Shown: positions 27,912 through 37,462 of the stretch, piece after piece | Position numbering within the stretch: position 1 is the first letter of the stretch | Layout: every line of letters begins with the position of its first letter | Assembly (NCBI RefSeq): GCF_035994185.1 | Contig: NZ_CP108538.1 | Span: 2,976,001-3,040,000 of the forward strand | From: Streptomyces sp. NBC_01217 | GTDB lineage: Bacteria > Actinomycetota > Actinomycetes > Streptomycetales > Streptomycetaceae | Direction: 5' to 3' | Length of the DNA: 64,000 nucleotides | The notes under the pieces: generated by a model | The model's database searches: none | What the model was told of the DNA's origin: nothing | Seen by the model: only the letters and a program-made list of their open reading frames with translations | Made by a program: the position numbers and the translations under genes

Positions 27912-29673
27912 GGCCGAGTACGACGGACACATCAGCGTTCGCGGCGGGCTTGCCCTGCTTCAGCGCGCTCGTCGGCAGGCCCAGGGTCTTGGCGACCTGC
28001 GTCGCCTTGTCCTTGTCCGCCGCGGTCTTGTAGACGACCTCGGACAGCGTCACGGTCTCGGCCGTCCCGCCGCCGACGAAGGCATAGCCGCCGTTGACCA
28101 GCTTGATCCGGGCGGACTCCGTGCCGTCCTTGTCCCCGGTGGCGTTCTTGATCCCGACCCGCACCGCCGCGCCGGCGTCCGGAGCCTTCACCGTGCCGCC
28201 CAGGATGTCCTTGACGACGCTCTCGGTGGCCGCGTCGGTGAGGGTGCCGTCGGCCTGCACGGGCAGCAGTGCCGTCTTGTAGTCGCCGACCTTGGCGTGC
28301 TGGGCGAGCTTCGCCAGGGAGGCGCCGAGGTCCTTCTCCGGCAGCGACGGGTCGAGGATCTGCGCCAGCGTCTGCACGGTGACCGTGGCGGCCTTCGGGT
28401 CGTCCGAGATCTTCCGCAGAACGCCCCGCATGACCTCCCCGAACCGCATGAGCTGCTTCGCCTCGGCCTCACCGGGCGCCCGGTAGGTGGCGTACGCGAC
28501 GGCCATCTGGCCGCTCAGGGTCTGTGCCTCGCCCTTCTTCACCAGGGGGGAGGCGCCCTTCTTCGTGTCGGGCACCTCGGTGTCGGTGTCGATCTCGATG
28601 TTGCCGACCAGGTCGACGAGCGTCTCCAGATAAGGGGTGTCGAGCCGCCATGTACCGCTGATCTCGGTGCCGAGCAGCGTGTCGATGGAATCGCGGGTGC
28701 CGGTGGTCCCGTCGTCCTCGACGGACTTGCCGAGGGTGGTGGTGACGCCCCCGTCGTCGGAGACCGCGAGCGAGTTGGGGAGCAGGACCGTGGTCCCCTG
28801 CTTGGTCGTCACGTTGTCGACGAGCAGCGCCGTGGAGGTGCCGCCCTTCTTGGTGTTGTGCAGATGGACCACGATGACGTCCCGCTCCTGCGGGCCCGTC
28901 GTCGCCGTGTTCTCCTTCTCCGGGCCGGAGAGGCCGGGGATCTTTCCGGCGGACCAGAGGTAGCCGACACCGCCGACCACGACCAGGACCACCACGACTA
29001 TCAGCGCGACCATGCGGTTGCGGCCGCGACGCCGTGCCTCCTCGCGCCGCTCGCTGCGGCTCTCGGTGAACTTCAGCCAGTCGATGACGTCTTCGGAGTC
29101 CTCGTCGGGCTCCTCGATGAAGGAGAACTGCTCGGTGCGGTAGTCACGGTCGGCCCGGCGCTGTCCTGGAACGACCGGTTCCGGCCCGGCCCCGGCCTCG
29201 GGGTCCTGGCGGGGCGGCGCGGGTGCGGGCGGGGACGGCGGCGCGGCGGCCTGCTGCGGGATGTTCCACTGCTGCGTGGTGTCGACAGCGGCGGGCTGCT
29301 GACCCGTGTCGTAGCCATAGCCGTCGTAGCCGCCGTAAGCCTGCTGCTGAGGCTGCTGAGGCTGCTGAGGCTGTTGCGGCTGCCGGGGGGGCTGCTGCGA
29401 GCCGTACGGGTCGTACGACTGCGGCTGCGGCTGCGGCTGCGGCTGCGCAGGCTGCTGCTGGGGCTGTTGCGGCTGCTGAGGCTGGGCGTACGGGTCGTAT
29501 CCGTACCCCTGGTCGGCCTGATGCGGCTGCTGGGCCTGCTGGGCCTGCTGAGGCGCATACGGGTCGTACGCCTGCTGTCCGGGCTGCTGATACACCGGCT
29601 GCCCGTACTCGTCGTAGCCGATGATCTGCGGCTGCTGGTAGTACGGGTCGTACGGGTTCTGTCGGTCGTTCAC
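27892..29673 (-). CDS. LytR-CpsA-Psr family glycopolymer transferase
   Basis: 593 residues. A cytosolic Gln/Pro/Tyr-rich region (residues 1-170, many QQPQQPQ and YDPY repeats) precedes an acidic patch, a membrane helix (MVALIVVVVLVVVGGVGYLW, 221-240), an LCP catalytic domain (DVIVVHLHNTKKGGTSTALL, RDSIDTLLGTEI) and a C-terminal LytR_C domain ending at NYEIG. LCP enzymes move teichoic-type polymers from lipid carrier to peptidoglycan, which fits the two glycan islands in this window. The GTG start at 29671-29673 has GAGGGG six bases upstream. The LCP active-site arginines appear reduced, so activity is not certain. Confidence 0.85.
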   Translation of the reverse strand: MNDRQNPYDPYYQQPQIIGYDEYGQPVYQQPGQQAYDPYAPQQAQQAQQPHQADQGYGYDPYAQPQQPQQPQQQPAQPQPQPQPQSYDPYGSQQPPRQPQQPQQPQQPQQQAYGGYDGYGYDTGQQPAAVDTTQQWNIPQQAAAPPSPPAPAPPRQDPEAGAGPEPVVPGQRRADRDYRTEQFSFIEEPDEDSEDVIDWLKFTESRSERREEARRRGRNRMVALIVVVVLVVVGGVGYLWSAGKIPGLSGPEKENTATTGPQERDVIVVHLHNTKKGGTSTALLVDNVTTKQGTTVLLPNSLAVSDDGGVTTTLGKSVEDDGTTGTRDSIDTLLGTEISGTWRLDTPYLETLVDLVGNIEIDTDTEVPDTKKGASPLVKKGEAQTLSGQMAVAYATYRAPGEAEAKQLMRFGEVMRGVLRKISDDPKAATVTVQTLAQILDPSLPEKDLGASLAKLAQHAKVGDYKTALLPVQADGTLTDAATESVVKDILGGTVKAPDAGAAVRVGIKNATGDKDGTESARIKLVNGGYAFVGGGTAETVTLSEVVYKTAADKDKATQVAKTLGLPTSALKQGKPAANADVSVVLGQNYEIG

Positions 29674-29692
29674 CGGTGCCCCTCTGCGTGGC

Positions 29693-30310
29693 TCATTCGC
29701 CGCGGTACAGCTGGCGCTTGTCGATGTAGCGGACCACACCGTCCGGCACCAAGTACCAGACCGGCTCGCCCTTCGCGACCCTCTCGCGGCAGTCCGTGGA
29801 CGAGATGGCGAGCGCGGGCACCTCCACGAGGGAGACCCCGCCCTCCGGCAGACCGGGGTCCGTGAGCACATGCCCCGGCCGCGTCACACCGATGAAGTGG
29901 GAGAGCGAGAAAAGCTCCTCGGCGTCCCGCCAGGTGAGGATCTGGGCGAGCGCGTCGGCGCCGGTGATGAAGAAGAGGTCCGCGTCGCCGTGGTTCGCGC
30001 GCAGGTCCCGCAGCGTATCGATGGTGTACGTCGGCCCGCTGCGGTCGATGTCGCTCCGGCTGACCGAGAACTGCGGGTTGGACGCCGTCGCGATGACCGT
30101 CATCAGATAGCGGTCCTCGGCCGGGGAGACGTTCTTGTGGCTCTTCTGCCACGGCTGCCCAGTCGGAACGAAGATCACCTCGTCGAGGTGGAACTGGGCG
30201 GCCACTTCACTGGCCGCCACCAGGTGTCCATGATGAATCGGGTCGAACGTCCCGCCCATCACACCGATTCGGCGCTTTTTGCGGCCGGTAGGCACTTCCT
30301 GCTCTCCCAT
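29693..30310 (-). CDS. nadD: Nicotinate-nucleotide adenylyltransferase
   Basis: About 205 residues with [15 protein letters not shown] (the TxxH-type nucleotidyltransferase loop) and [14 protein letters not shown] (the ISST(x)xR motif). It forms deamido-NAD from NaMN and ATP. ATG at 30308-30310 is given; a GTG five codons in (30293-30295) has a better-placed GGGAG and may be the true start. It opens the nadD, LCP, rsfS, phosphatase series with a 19-base gap to the LCP gene. Confidence 0.94.
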   Translation of the reverse strand: MGEQEVPTGRKKRRIGVMGGTFDPIHHGHLVAASEVAAQFHLDEVIFVPTGQPWQKSHKNVSPAEDRYLMTVIATASNPQFSVSRSDIDRSGPTYTIDTLRDLRANHGDADLFFITGADALAQILTWRDAEELFSLSHFIGVTRPGHVLTDPGLPEGGVSLVEVPALAISSTDCRERVAKGEPVWYLVPDGVVRYIDKRQLYRGE

Positions 30311-30348
30311 GCGTGCAGAGCCTACTGGCACAGCTGTACGCCTTCGCC

Positions 30349-30513
30349 TCAGCGGTCGCGGTTGAAGCGGGTGGTGATCCACAGCAGGAGCAGCAGCACG
30401 ACGAACGCACCGCCCCCGGTGACATACGGGCTGAGGCTTTCGTGGTTGCCGCCGTGCTCGCCGCCCTCGGCAGCGAGAGTGACCAGCTGGTGCGCGGTGC
30501 TCGTGAGGCTCAT
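30349..30513 (-). CDS. Tiny membrane protein, 54 residues
   Basis: [14 protein letters not shown], a Gly/His/Asn linker, then one membrane helix ([17 protein letters not shown]) and a basic end (RFNRDR). One TM, N-out topology is likely. It is a small conserved-looking streptomycete gene immediately upstream of nadD (38 bases before the ATG given). No function is known from the sequence. Confidence 0.75.
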   Translation of the reverse strand: MSLTSTAHQLVTLAAEGGEHGGNHESLSPYVTGGGAFVVLLLLLWITTRFNRDR

Positions 30514-30597
30514 CTTCGGCAGGACCTATCGATCGGGAGTCGGAAGGAAGACGTCGCGCACATCGTATGCGGGCGCCCCGGGCACGCTCACGCCGAC

Positions 30598-30750
30598 TCA
30601 GTCGTTGTTGTCGTCGTTGCGGTATCCGCGGAGCAGGAACCAGCCGAGCAGGACGGCTCCGACGAGCGAGGCGAGCAGCACGATACGGAGCGTGTTGCCA
30701 GGCCCCTGGTCCTCGGATGCGGCGGCGAGCAGAGCAACGGTGTGCGGCAT
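30598..30750 (-). CDS. Tiny membrane protein, 50 residues
   Basis: [19 protein letters not shown], one membrane helix ([21 protein letters not shown]) and a short charged end ([10 protein letters not shown]). GGAG lies about nine bases before the ATG at 30748-30750. It is organised like the 54-residue neighbour (short exposed N-terminus, one helix, short polar tail), which suggests a pair of small membrane proteins. Confidence 0.72.
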   Translation of the reverse strand: MPHTVALLAAASEDQGPGNTLRIVLLASLVGAVLLGWFLLRGYRNDDNND

Positions 30751-30861
30751 GTCGGGCGTCTCCTCAGATATCCACAGCCCCCCGCACACCGTAGCCCCAG
30801 CACCTACGCTGGGATTTGTCAGGGGGGCGAGCGACGTCTCGTACGAACAGGGGGCCCATTC

Positions 30862-32004
30862 ATGACCGAACGCAGCCACGAGAGCCACGAGAACGTGCCG
30901 AGCAGGCAGCGCAGGCGTTTCGCGGGAATCTCGTCCCGGGCCTACGAACACCCGGCCGACCGATCGGCCCTGGTGGCCCTGCGCAAGCTGAGCGGTTTCG
31001 ACACCGTGTTCAAGACCCTGAGCGGTCTGCTGCCCGAGCGCAGCCTGCGACTGCTCTTCCTCTCCGACTCCGTCCGGGTGAGCGACGCGCAGTTCACCCA
31101 TCTCAACGACATGCTGCGCGACGCCTGTTACATCCTGGACCTGGAGAAGGTCCCGCCGATGTATGTCAGCCAGGATCCGCAGCCCAATGCCATGTGCATC
31201 GGTCTCGACGAGCCGATCATCGTGGTGACGACGGGGCTGGTGGAGTTGCTGGACGAGGAGGAGATGCGGGCCGTCATCGGCCACGAGGTGGGACACGCCC
31301 TCTCGGGCCATGCCGTGTACCGCACGATTTTGCTGTTCCTCACCAATATCGCGCTGAAGGTCGCCTGGATCCCGCTCGGCAATGTCGCGATCATGGCGAT
31401 CGTGACGGCACTGCGCGAGTGGTTCCGCAAGTCGGAGCTGTCGGCCGACCGGGCGGGACTGCTCGTCGGCCAGGATCTGCAGGCGTCGATGCGCGGTCTG
31501 ATGAAGATCGCGGGCGGCAACCATCTGCACGAGATGAATGTGGACGCCTTCCTCGCCCAGGCCGACGAGTACGAGAAGGGCGGCGATCTGCGCGACTCGG
31601 TGCTCAAGATCCTCAATCTGCTCCCCCGCTCGCACCCCTTCACCACGGTGCGCGCCGCCGAGCTGAAGAAGTGGTCCGAGACCCGCGACTACCAGCGGAT
31701 CATGGACGGCCACTACCCGCGACGTGACGAGGACAAGGACACCTCGGTGACGGATTCCTTCCGGGAGTCCGCGGCCCACTACGCGGACACGGTGCGCACC
31801 AGCAAGGATCCGCTGATGAAGCTGGTCGGCGACATAGCGGGCGGCGCCGGGGACCTGGGCGGCAAGCTCCGTGACAAGTTCACCGGTCAGGGAGGCGGGG
31901 GCGCGGCCGGCAAGGGCGGCGCTACGAACGGCTCCGCTGGCTCTGCGCGGCCCCAGGAGCCTGGGAACCCTGATGAGGAGGAGCGGGGGACGGCGGGGAG
32001 CTGA
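30862..32004 (+). CDS. M48-family zinc metallopeptidase
   Basis: 380 residues. The zinc site is HEVGH at 141-145 (AVIGHEVGHALSGH), preceded by QPNAMCIGLDEPIIVVTTGLVELL; the third ligand is likely Glu in KSELSADRAG. Two hydrophobic segments follow the HExxH. The C-terminus is Gly-rich and disordered. M48 members include HtpX/Oma1-type membrane quality-control proteases. ATG 30862 with GGGGG upstream. Its last 83 bases overlap the convergent gene on the other strand. Confidence 0.88.
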   Translation: MTERSHESHENVPSRQRRRFAGISSRAYEHPADRSALVALRKLSGFDTVFKTLSGLLPERSLRLLFLSDSVRVSDAQFTHLNDMLRDACYILDLEKVPPMYVSQDPQPNAMCIGLDEPIIVVTTGLVELLDEEEMRAVIGHEVGHALSGHAVYRTILLFLTNIALKVAWIPLGNVAIMAIVTALREWFRKSELSADRAGLLVGQDLQASMRGLMKIAGGNHLHEMNVDAFLAQADEYEKGGDLRDSVLKILNLLPRSHPFTTVRAAELKKWSETRDYQRIMDGHYPRRDEDKDTSVTDSFRESAAHYADTVRTSKDPLMKLVGDIAGGAGDLGGKLRDKFTGQGGGGAAGKGGATNGSAGSARPQEPGNPDEEERGTAGS

Positions 32005-33058
32005 CCGCCAGCGTCCCGCAGAGCGCCGCGGTGGGCCGGTCCGTCGTGTACGGGTCGGTGCCCGCAGGGCCTCGGGAGGTGGCGCGCGCTCCGGCGAGCA
32101 GCGGCTGCAGTGCTCCGCTGGTGTCCGCCGGGCAGGCCTGCGGTCCGGCCTGTACGTAGCTGGTGCGCAGCTCCAGCCGGTGCAGCCGCAGGTCGTCCCG
32201 GTCGAAGCGGAAGTGCAGCTCGCGCCGTACGGTGAAGAGCGAGGCGCCGCCTGGCTCTTGGGGCCCCGAAACGGCCGGGCGGAGCGTGTAGGTGAAGGTG
32301 TGGTCCGAGACCACCTCCAGGGTGTCGGCCCCCGCCTCGGTGTAGCTCAGGGTGCCCCGGACCCGGACGTCCGGAGCGGCCAGTGCCACCTTCGCCGGGT
32401 CGAACCGCACCAACCAGCCGGTCGCGGTGTGCTGCCCGTCGTCGGCGGGGCGGCTCATGCTGCGGTCGAACTGGGCCATCTGGTCCGGGTCGAGGAGGAG
32501 TTTTACCGGCCGTACCGCGTCCCCGGTGAGGACGTCGGGGTCGAGCGAGGAGGCCACCAGGTAGTCCTTGGCCGTGGTCAGAGCCGTTGCCACCTGGCTG
32601 TCCGAGAAGTTGCCCGTGCCTCGGATCGCCGGGAAATTGATGCCTGCAGCACCTTTTTCGAACTGTGCGGCGGGGCTCCTGGCGAGGAGGTCGGCGGCGG
32701 TTCCGCCGGGTACGGCGCCCCGGGGAGCCAGGGGTACGACGGTCGACCGCAGCGGTTCGGCCCTTTTGCCGACGGGCGCCTGGTAGGGGTGGCGGAAGCC
32801 CATGTACACGGCCGTTCCGAAGGCCAGGGCGATCAGGAGGACCAGGGCGATGGCGGCCTTGGAGCCGGCGCGGAAGCCCCGGGCCGGAAGGCTGCTCACC
32901 GCACGGGCGTGGTCGCCCATGCGCTCCTGGGCGGAGAATTCCTTCAGCCGGGCAGCACGGACGAACGACTCGTCGAAGACGAGTGAGCGGTACTCGTCCT
33001 CGCCGCCGCCCGGGGCGTTCTCGGGCGGGCCTTCTGGTGGTTCTCCGCGGTCTGCCAT
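31922..33058 (-). CDS. Membrane protein with VFDExFVRAA motif, unknown function
   Basis: 378 residues. A cytosolic N-terminus holds LVFDESFVRAARLKEFSAQER, then a membrane helix (AAIALVLLIALAFGTAVYMGF) and a large exported domain with FEKGAAGINFPAIRGTGNFSDSQVATAL and repeated beta-strand-like segments. The motif is shared with the adjacent downstream protein. ATG at 33056-33058 has GGGAGA six bases upstream. The last 83 bases lie antisense to the M48 gene. No family name is recognised with confidence; it looks like a conserved streptomycete envelope protein. Confidence 0.8.
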   Translation of the reverse strand: MADRGEPPEGPPENAPGGGEDEYRSLVFDESFVRAARLKEFSAQERMGDHARAVSSLPARGFRAGSKAAIALVLLIALAFGTAVYMGFRHPYQAPVGKRAEPLRSTVVPLAPRGAVPGGTAADLLARSPAAQFEKGAAGINFPAIRGTGNFSDSQVATALTTAKDYLVASSLDPDVLTGDAVRPVKLLLDPDQMAQFDRSMSRPADDGQHTATGWLVRFDPAKVALAAPDVRVRGTLSYTEAGADTLEVVSDHTFTYTLRPAVSGPQEPGGASLFTVRRELHFRFDRDDLRLHRLELRTSYVQAGPQACPADTSGALQPLLAGARATSRGPAGTDPYTTDRPTAALCGTLAVSSPPSPAPPHQGSQAPGAAQSQRSRS

Positions 33059-33319
33059 GACTTCTCCCGACTCCACGTCACCGACCGGGGCCGAAACGCC
33101 TCGCTCTGCTTCGGCCGATCGGCTTCGGACAGGGCCTGCCCGTCATGGGTTGGCATGACGTCGCATGACTGCGCATGTACGGACGAGTGAGAAGCCCCCT
33201 CGTAGAGAGGGGTCATACCTTCAGGGTAGGTCGATTACGACCGGGGTAAACGCTCAGCCGCCGCAGAACCGGGCGAGAGCTGCCCCGGAGCTCCGGCAGC
33301 GGCCCCCTCGGCGCGGCCC

Positions 33320-33925
33320 TCAGGACGGGCGCGGGACCGCCGAGACCGTGGGGCGGAGATAGCCGGCCGAGGCCGGCGGGATGGCGCTTGGGACGGGGCC
33401 CGGAGTGCTGTCCACACCGGTGGTCGCGGGCGGCGGGACGGGGTCCTGGCGGTTGCCCGAAGTGTTGCGGTAGACGGCGCTGAAGGCCAGCGCGACCATT
33501 CCGATGCCCATCAGCACGGCCAGCAGCCAGGCCACCGGCCGGTGCCAGCGTGCCGTGCCCCGGTAGGGGCGCAGGGCGCCGCCGTGGCGCCCGTAGGGGC
33601 CGTTGTCGTACCAGTCGTCGTCATCAGGGTCCGCTGAGTCGCCGTAGGCGCTCCCGCGGCCGTATGCGCCGCCCGGCCCGTATCCCTCGTCATAGAGTTC
33701 GTCGTCCGACTGTCCGCCGCCCGCCCTCGCCCGGGATGCTTCGGCCTCGGCGCGCGCCTGTGCGGCCGCGAGCAGTCGCTCCACAGCGGTGGGTTCATGG
33801 ATCTCGGCGGCCCGTACGAAGTCCTCGTCGAACACCACGGAGGCGAAGTCCTCGTCCGCGCCCCCGCGGTCGTCGTCGGGCTCCCAGCCGTCCGGGAACG
33901 GCCTGCCCCCCACGTCGTCCGGCAC
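33320..33925 (-). CDS. Membrane protein with VFDExFVRAA motif, Asp/Tyr-rich
   Basis: 201 residues. N-terminal EDFASVVFDEDFVRAAEIHEPTAVERLL repeats the motif of the neighbouring 378-residue protein. Then follow an Ala/Glu helical stretch, a Gly/Tyr/Asp-rich linker, a membrane helix (VAWLLAVLMGIGMVALAFSAVY, about 130-152) and a Pro-rich exported tail. GTG start at 33923-33925. It has no enzymatic domain and looks like an adaptor. Confidence 0.78.
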   Translation of the reverse strand: MPDDVGGRPFPDGWEPDDDRGGADEDFASVVFDEDFVRAAEIHEPTAVERLLAAAQARAEAEASRARAGGGQSDDELYDEGYGPGGAYGRGSAYGDSADPDDDDWYDNGPYGRHGGALRPYRGTARWHRPVAWLLAVLMGIGMVALAFSAVYRNTSGNRQDPVPPPATTGVDSTPGPVPSAIPPASAGYLRPTVSAVPRPS

Positions 33926-33992
33926 GGATCCAGACTAGCCCCGCGGGGTCGTTCTGGGCAGGGAGCCCGCAACATTCGCCGAACCCCGACGG

Positions 33993-35276
33993 TCACCGCA
34001 CGTGACCGTCGCCCGTGACGATGTACTTCGTCGAGGTCAGTTCCGGCAGGCCCATCGGGCCCCTGGCGTGCAGCTTCTGGGTGGAGATGCCGATCTCGGC
34101 GCCGAAGCCGAACTGGCCGCCGTCGGTGAAACGCGTCGACGCGTTCACGGCCACCGTCGTGGAGTCCACCAACTGGGTGAAGCGGCGCGCCGCGGCCTGG
34201 GAGGTGGTCACGATCGCCTCGGTGTGGCCGGAGGACCAGAGCCGGATGTGCGCGACGGCCGCGTCCAGCGATTCCACGACGGCCGCGGCGATGTCGTACG
34301 AGAGGTACTCGGTCTCCCAGTCCTCCGGCGTCGCAGCCACGACGGTGGCCTTGGACCCCTCGGCGTATTCGAGGACCCGCTCGTCGCCGTGCACGGTCAC
34401 CCCTGCGTCGGCCAGCGCGTCCAGGGCGCGCGGCAGGAACCGCGCGGCGACGTCCTTGTGGACCAGGAGCGTCTCGGCGGCGTTGCAGACGCTCGGGCGC
34501 TGTGCCTTGGAGTTGATCAGGATGTCGACGGCCATGTCGAGGTCGGTCTGCGCGTCCACGTACACATGGCAGTTGCCGGTGCCGGTCTCGATGACCGGCA
34601 CGGTGGATTCCTCGACGACCGAGCGGATCAGGGAGGCGCCGCCGCGCGGGATGAGGACGTCGACGAGGCCGCGGGCCCGCATCAGTTCCCGTACGGAGTC
34701 GCGGTTCTCGCCCGGCACCAGTTGCACCGCGTCGGCCGGGAGGCCGGAGCCGCCCACCGCGTCGCGCACCACTCGTACGAGCGCGGTGTTGGAGGCGTAC
34801 GCGGAGGACGAGCCGCGCAGCAGGACGGCGTTGCCCGACTTCAGGCAGAGGGCCGCGGCGTCGACCGTCACATTGGGCCGGGCCTCGTAGATGATGCCGA
34901 CGACGCCGAGCGGCACCCGGACCTGTCGCAGGTCGATGCCGTTGGGCAGGGTCGAGCCGCGGACGACCTCGCCGACCGGGTCGGGCAGCGCGGCCACATC
35001 CCGCACATCGGCGGCGATGGCCCGGATCCGCCCCGGGGTGAGGGTGAGCCGGTCGACGATCGACTCGCTGGTCCCGGCCTCGCGGGCGCGGGCGACGTCC
35101 TCGGCGTTGGCCGCGACGATCTCGGCCGTCCGCACTTCCAGCGCGTCCGCGATCGCCAGCAGCGCGTCGTCCTTCGCTGCACGCGGCAGCGGCGCGATGT
35201 CGTCGGCGGCGGAGCGTGCCCGGTAGGCGGCCTGGGCGACCGGGGACATGTTGTCGTACGGCGAAAGCGTGGTCAT
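33993..35276 (-). CDS. proA: Gamma-glutamyl phosphate reductase
   Basis: 427 residues of the aldehyde-dehydrogenase fold: [34 protein letters not shown], and catalytic Cys in [14 protein letters not shown]. It catalyses the second step of proline synthesis, reducing glutamyl phosphate to the semialdehyde. Usually next to proB; here one 167-residue gene lies between them. Confidence 0.97.
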   Translation of the reverse strand: MTTLSPYDNMSPVAQAAYRARSAADDIAPLPRAAKDDALLAIADALEVRTAEIVAANAEDVARAREAGTSESIVDRLTLTPGRIRAIAADVRDVAALPDPVGEVVRGSTLPNGIDLRQVRVPLGVVGIIYEARPNVTVDAAALCLKSGNAVLLRGSSSAYASNTALVRVVRDAVGGSGLPADAVQLVPGENRDSVRELMRARGLVDVLIPRGGASLIRSVVEESTVPVIETGTGNCHVYVDAQTDLDMAVDILINSKAQRPSVCNAAETLLVHKDVAARFLPRALDALADAGVTVHGDERVLEYAEGSKATVVAATPEDWETEYLSYDIAAAVVESLDAAVAHIRLWSSGHTEAIVTTSQAAARRFTQLVDSTTVAVNASTRFTDGGQFGFGAEIGISTQKLHARGPMGLPELTSTKYIVTGDGHVR

Positions 35277-35377
35277 GCCCGCAGGGTAGTGCGCACACTG
35301 CGGGCATCCCTCACGTATCCCGTGATGCGAGACGGCCGTCCCAGCCGGAGCCGGCCGGTCAGTACGGAGCCGGCCGG

Positions 35378-35881
35378 TCAGTACGGATGGACGCCGACCG
35401 GTGCCGCCGGGGGCGGCCCGTATCCCTCGGCGACGCGCTGGTGGTACGTCTCGCGGTCGATGACCTCCAGTCCGACGATCTCCCAGGGCGGAAGGCCGGC
35501 GGTGGAACGGTGCTCACCCCACAGCCGCAGTGCGACGGCAGCCGCGTCGTGCAGATCGCGGGCCTCTTCCCAGTAGCGGATCTCCGCGTGGTCGTTGGCG
35601 TAGCGGCTGGTCAGCAGGAAGGGGTGGTCGTGTGCGAGCTGTTCGAGGCCGCGTCTGACCTCCTTCAGCGGAATCGCGGTGCCCGAGACGCTGAGCGTGA
35701 TGTGCCAGAGTCTCGACGGGGTGCGCTGCTCCTCCTTCGCCACCGTCGGCTCGGGTCCGGTGGTCCGGTCGTCCCCACGGTCCGTGGACCGTCTCCCGTC
35801 GAAGCCGACGCCTGCTCCGACGCTGGTCAGGGCCCTGCCACCCGTTCCTCGGGGTGGCGCCCCCGGGCGCGCTCGTCTCAC
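35378..35881 (-). CDS. Hypothetical protein between proB and proA
   Basis: 167 residues. A basic disordered N-terminus is followed by a globular part ([54 protein letters not shown]) and a Pro-rich tail. The GTG at 35879-35881 has a strong AGGAGG six to seven bases upstream, which settles this longer start against an internal GTG at 35741-35743. The ferredoxin-like alternation suggests a small binding domain. Function unknown. Confidence 0.78.
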   Translation of the reverse strand: MRRARPGAPPRGTGGRALTSVGAGVGFDGRRSTDRGDDRTTGPEPTVAKEEQRTPSRLWHITLSVSGTAIPLKEVRRGLEQLAHDHPFLLTSRYANDHAEIRYWEEARDLHDAAAVALRLWGEHRSTAGLPPWEIVGLEVIDRETYHQRVAEGYGPPPAAPVGVHPY

Positions 35882-36013
35882 CGGCGGCCTCCTGTGAATG
35901 CGTTTGCTGTGCTGTACCCCGCAGTGTCCCCGCTACAAAGTTGACCAGCCCGCGGCCGACGATGGGACGGTTTTGGTGAAGGTCTCTGCCTTGAGGCTGG
36001 ACTTTCAGCCGTT

Positions 36014-37153
36014 TCAGGGGGTCTGTCGGGGGTGCAGGACGACGAGATCGTCCCTGTGTACGACCTCGCGCTCATATGCCGGACCGAGTTCCCGCGCCAG
36101 GTCGCGGGTGGAGCGGCCGAGCAGCTGCGGGATCTCCTTGGCGTCGAAGTTGACGAGTCCGCGGGCCACGGGGCGGCCTTCGAGGTCGCGCAGTTCGACC
36201 GGGTCGCCCGCGGTGAACTCGCCCTCGACCGAGGCGATCCCGGCCGGCAGCAGCGAGCTGTGCCGCTCGACGACCGCCTGTACGGCCCCGTCGTCGAGGG
36301 TCAGCGAGCCCTGCGGGGTGGAGGCGTGAGCCAGCCAGAGCAGCCGGTCCGCCGAGCGGCGTCCGGTGCGGTGGAAGTACGTACCGGTGTCGCGTCCGGC
36401 CAACGCGTCGGCGGCCCTGCTGGCGGAGGTGAGGACGACCGGGACTCCGGCAGCCGTGGCGATCCGGGCGGCCTCGACCTTGGTGACCATGCCACCGGTG
36501 CCGACGCCCGCCTTCCCCGCGCTGCCGATGGTGACACCCGCGAGATCCTCGGGGCCGGTCACCTCGGCGATCCGTGAGGTGCCGGGGGTGGCGGGGTCGC
36601 CGTCGTAGAGGCCGTCCACGTCGGAGAGGAGGACCAGCAGATCGGCGCGGACGAGATGGGCGACGAGCGCGGCCAGCCGGTCGTTGTCGCCGAACCGGAT
36701 CTCGTCGGTGGCGACGGTGTCGTTCTCGTTGACGACCGGGAGGGCGCCCATGTCCAGGAGCTGGTCGAGGGTGCGGTAGGCGTTGCGGTAGTGCGCGCGG
36801 CGGCTGGTGTCGTTGCTGGTGAGCAGCACCTGGCCGACGCGTACGCCGTAGCGCGCGAAGGAGGCGGTGTAGCGGGCGACGAGCAGCCCCTGGCCGACAC
36901 TGGCGGCGGCCTGCTGTCTGGCCAGGTCCTTGGGCCGGCGGTGCAGCCCGAGCGGGGCGAGCCCGGCGGCGATGGCCCCGCTGGAGACGAGCACGACCTC
37001 GCGCTCTCCGCCGCTTCTCACCTTGGCGAGCACGTCGACGAGCGCGTCGACACGGTCCGCGTCGAGGCCGCCCGCCGCGGTGGTGAGGGAGGAGGAACCG
37101 ACCTTGACCACGATCCTGCGGGCCTCTGCGACGCCCTGCCTTGCCCCTGACAC
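36014..37153 (-). CDS. proB: Glutamate 5-kinase with PUA domain
   Basis: 379 residues. The amino-acid kinase domain starts RRIVVKVGSSSLTT and has VNENDTVATDEIRFGDND and the G-loop KAGVGTGGMVTKVEAA; a C-terminal PUA domain has VEGEFTAGDPVELRD. It catalyses ATP-dependent phosphorylation of glutamate for proline synthesis and is subject to proline inhibition in the family. GTG at 37151-37153 has GGGGA five bases upstream; the ATG six bases before is too close to it. Many actinobacteria have obgE directly upstream; here a 12-kb glycan island separates them. Confidence 0.96.
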   Translation of the reverse strand: MSGARQGVAEARRIVVKVGSSSLTTAAGGLDADRVDALVDVLAKVRSGGEREVVLVSSGAIAAGLAPLGLHRRPKDLARQQAAASVGQGLLVARYTASFARYGVRVGQVLLTSNDTSRRAHYRNAYRTLDQLLDMGALPVVNENDTVATDEIRFGDNDRLAALVAHLVRADLLVLLSDVDGLYDGDPATPGTSRIAEVTGPEDLAGVTIGSAGKAGVGTGGMVTKVEAARIATAAGVPVVLTSASRAADALAGRDTGTYFHRTGRRSADRLLWLAHASTPQGSLTLDDGAVQAVVERHSSLLPAGIASVEGEFTAGDPVELRDLEGRPVARGLVNFDAKEIPQLLGRSTRDLARELGPAYEREVVHRDDLVVLHPRQTP

Positions 37154-37462
37154 GTACATCCCCAATGATTCGGCCTCGCCCAGCTCTGGCAATCTACGGG
37201 AGCGGAGGAATCGGCGCCTGTGCGTTTCGGCCCGTGGACGCATGAGCGGCTCCGTGACCCGTGCGTCCGCCCGATGCGCCGCAGCGGGCGGACGGGCCCG
37301 GGAATTTCGACGCGCTCGACCCGGCAACCATTGGTAGGTCTCGCTCATCTAACAGCCGATAGGGTGCGTGGCAGCGACTCTCCCCCACTTTCGGCAGGGA
37401 CAGTGCCGGCCCCGCACCCGCCGCCATCTCCAGGGACCTCTACCAGACATGGGACAGCAGCG
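37154..37462. promoter_or_regulatory. Divergent intergenic region proB / first glycosyltransferase
   Basis: 309 bases between divergent genes, no credible gene. It must hold both promoters, but no convincing -35/-10 pair stands out. It marks the left edge of the glycan island. Confidence 0.5.
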
